From: Xestospongia bergquistia
Lineage: Eukaryota; Porifera; Demospongiae; Haplosclerida; Petrosiidae
Length of the DNA stretch: 64,000 nucleotides
NCBI GenBank assembly: GCA_963965975.1
Contig: OZ014412.1
Coordinates: 4,280,501-4,344,500 of the forward strand
Direction: 5' to 3'
In this document: positions 61,600 through 64,000 of the stretch, in pieces
How the letters are laid out: each line of letters begins with the position of its first letter
Position numbering within the stretch: the first letter of the stretch is position 1
The notes under the pieces: model-generated
Told to the model about the DNA's origin: nothing
Databases searched by the model: none
Seen by the model: only the letters and a program-made list of their open reading frames with translations
Translations under genes and position numbers: made by a program

Positions 61600-62776
61600 T
61601 CAAAAGTGTTCCATTAAAATACCAAGTAATACTCACATCAGTATGATCAACTGAAAATTGGTAATGTGCTAGTTGATAGACTTTAATCTTAGAAGATGTT
61701 TTAAATATGAACTAAACAGCTATGGCTACACAACAGAAAAGTATAGTAATTAAGAGTTTTCTTGGAGTAGAATGTTAAGACCAAAATGCTATTAAGCACA
61801 AAAAATATATATAACAAGAAAGTACGGTAATTTAGAGTTTTCTCTTTTAATAAAGATACTAAGATCATATGTCTTACATTCATCAAGGCTTAACAAATTA
61901 AAGGAAAGGAAAATCATATAAGTATGAAAATCAAACAAGGTTCACAGTATAGTTATGTCCATCATATAATTTCTAAGTTACAGATATATATATAAATCAT
62001 AAGAATGGAATAAACACAAATTCACAAGTCTGGTTACTATAGTAACAATACAAATTATGTCTATTTTTACCATATTAGTAATGCTTTTGTTGTAGGAGTT
62101 AATGGATAATAAATATGAGAACTATGACAATAAGAGAATTGTACTATATAAATATAATCTATTCATACAATTCCATATCCAGTATGTGCATGTGGGTGTG
62201 GTGTATATGTATATGGTATGACATAGAAATTTAAGATGTAAAAAAGACTACAGTGATATATCAGTTGTGTTTAACAAACTGTTTGTACATGTTTTAATTT
62301 CCTTAGCTTGAATAGGTTCTTATCAATTACACACATTGAGTGAAATATCTAAAATATAACATAAGTTAGTGAATCGTATATATTTATATTTAACTCAAGT
62401 ATAAAACAACTATTTGGATGTCAAATAATGCTTTAAATAGTATGATACAATATATATAAGTATGACATAGTATTGAGAGTAATAGTTAATTTACTACATA
62501 TCATTCAATGTACTCCATGATATGCTCAGTAAAAGTAGTTCATATATTTTTATGAGACAACTTTATCTATTTAATACTGTTTACAGCTGTTTGTTGTTAT
62601 TCTATATGGCATGATATAAAAAGTAATCCCAGAGTATGAATAAATAACTAGACATCCCAGTTTTTTATTTTTTGTCATTTTATAAGAGGAGCTATTGTTA
62701 AAGATTGTCTTATATCATTACCTACAGTAGTAACATATACACCATCAGTCAAAGTACATACATAATTGTACTAATG
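61600..62776. other. no gene seen
   Basis: AT-rich DNA; the only recognisable item is a 65-bp piece of the D4-related exon at 62678-62745. Confidence 0.4.
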
Positions 62777-63226
62777 TAAGCAGTAGCATATATCATCAAA
62801 TTATGTTTACAGTTTAATCAAATAGTTTAGCAATTCTAATCAATACTATACTTTACTAGTTACAAACTGGACAGATACACCATCAGTCATAGTATGCACA
62901 TAATTTTATAGTACATATACACAATACCTCACAATTATGAGTGGAATGATAACATAGATGTTACGTACATATCATATGATATTATGTACATATGACATGA
63001 TATTTCAATGTTATAGTCATTACTATATCTGGTAAAGAATGAAACAGTTAAACTGTAAACACAATTTGATGATATATGCTACTGCTTACATTGATACTAT
63101 TATGTACATACTATGACTGATGGTGTATCTGTCCAGTTTGTAACTAGTGAAGTATAGTATTGATTAAAACTATTAAACTACTGACTAAACTGTAAACATA
63201 ATTTGATGATTTATGCTACTGTTTAT
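62777..63226. mobile_element. fold-back (long inverted repeat) element
   Basis: The left arm (about 62777-62903: agcagtagcatatatcatca ... actagttacaaactggacag ... catagtatg) recurs inverted at about 63100-63226 (catactatgactgatgg ... ctgtccagtttgtaactagt ... gatgatttatgctactg). Arms of about 125 bp are separated by about 200 bp, part of which (63051-63090) repeats the arm end again. A single-arm relative lies at 55480-55680. No coding sequence. A MITE-like dispersed element is the likely explanation. Confidence 0.6.
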
Positions 63227-64000
63227 GTAGATATGTGTGTGATGGTACTACTATAATTGGTATACTACTGTTTATATAAAATGAAGCATCCATCCATATA
63301 TATAGCAACATCTACTATATAATATAACTTTATCATGATATGCTTGGCTGATGACATAACATTTTAAACATCTCCATATATGGTATGACAAGGTCAAACT
63401 CAGACTAATGAACAAGTTATTAAAGCATTTGTTTAGGTGTTTTTATGGTAACTAATTAGCTTATAAGTAGTACTACAGTTATTGAATTGTCTGGTCTTTG
63501 TTTTATTTACTGGCATTGATGCTATTGTAGTCACTAATCCACTGATCATACTGGCAGTAAAATGACACTTAATATTGTCATAAAAATTGGTTAGCCAAGA
63601 AAAATGGATAAATAGATAATTGAACAGATAGTGGAATGGATGGATGAATAGATTGACTAATGGACAAACTAGTATAGAGTCATTTCATGTTGATAATAAT
63701 AATTGTTAAAATTTATATGAAAAATTTATATGAGGAAATAGAGTGGATATCAAAGAAATGGCAATGGCAGCTGGTACAGCTGTGGTATAATTTGTATTAG
63801 CTGACACTATCTATATATTAAGAAGTCCACATTATTATATATATATATTACATAAAACAATACATGCATTTATAATATACAATATATTGTACTATAGGAT
63901 TTGTCAGTGACACTATAAGTAGAATTATTTACCTAGTCAGTCAAACTAAATTAAGTCTTTGATAAATGATACATTCCTATTATTGTTTTGATTCTTCTTT
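63227..64000. other. no gene seen
   Basis: AT-rich, with short gatggatgaatagattgac-type simple repetition at 63595-63665 and a tata run at 63835-63850. Confidence 0.4.

Overview
The window looks like AT-rich animal nuclear DNA. Genes are split into many short exons with consensus gt...ag introns, often only 50-150 bp. Exons encode secreted and transmembrane multidomain proteins (signal peptide, Ig-like, fibronectin type III, single membrane helix, Death domain). Base composition, intron size and the sponge-like Ig/FN3/Death repertoire make a demosponge such as Amphimedon the best guess, but that is inference. No rRNA, tRNA, CRISPR or prokaryotic signal was seen.

The dominant content is a cluster of one receptor family, called R1-R11 here. 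The common plan is: short signal-peptide exon; Ig-like domain (one exon); FN3 domain (one exon); an unrecognised domain D3 (two exons); an unrecognised domain D4 (one exon, core D-I-P-x-G-N-N-W-T); sometimes a stalk; a transmembrane exon; a cytoplasmic tail. Almost all ectodomain introns are phase 1. I rebuilt continuous reading frames by hand for R1 (705 aa), R2 (538), R3 (524), R5 (564), R7 (613), R10 (543) and R11 (513). R4, R6, R8a, R8b and a fragment at 2.7-4.3 kb are broken or partial copies. R9 is a shortened derivative. Tails fall into types: ITIM-like tyrosine motifs plus a C-terminal Death domain (R1, broken copy R4); short tails with a conserved C-x-A-Y-x-x-[LI] motif (R2, R5, R8a/b, R10, 2.7-kb fragment); long acidic tail (R7); very short basic tails (R3, R11).

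Layout: 0.15-0.47 kb small membrane protein; 1.2-6.3 kb (minus) phytanoyl-CoA dioxygenase-like gene whose largest intron contains a receptor fragment and a hAT-like MITE; 7.2-10.2 kb R1 (+); 11.2-12.6 kb (minus) an unknown C-terminal exon and a dioxygenase pseudogene; 12.7-14.7 kb R2 (-); 15.5-17.7 kb R3 (+); 18.1-24.5 kb a second copy of the 7.3-14.7 kb block with R4 pseudogene (+), both minor elements and R5 (-); 24.8-28.6 kb R6 fragment and R7 (+); 28.8-37.4 kb two class II fragments (-), WASHC2/FAM21-like fragments and R9 (+); 38.0-43.4 kb proline-rich exon, more WASHC2-like fragments and R10 (-); 44.4-45.6 kb a long-TIR element carrying a decayed RecQ-like helicase; 46.4-51.2 kb R11 (+); 52.6-54.7 kb half a Death domain and a signal-peptide/TM gene without ectodomain; 56.6-61.0 kb decayed receptor 3' parts; 61-64 kb repeats.

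The receptors alternate in orientation and form divergent pairs (R2/R3, R5/R6-R7, R10/R11) and convergent pairs (R1/R2, R4/R5). ITIM-plus-Death tails next to short tyrosine-motif tails sharing nearly the same Ig/FN3 face resemble a paired-receptor or allorecognition complex. That function is a hypothesis; the domain structures, tyrosine motifs, duplications and breaks are read from the sequence.
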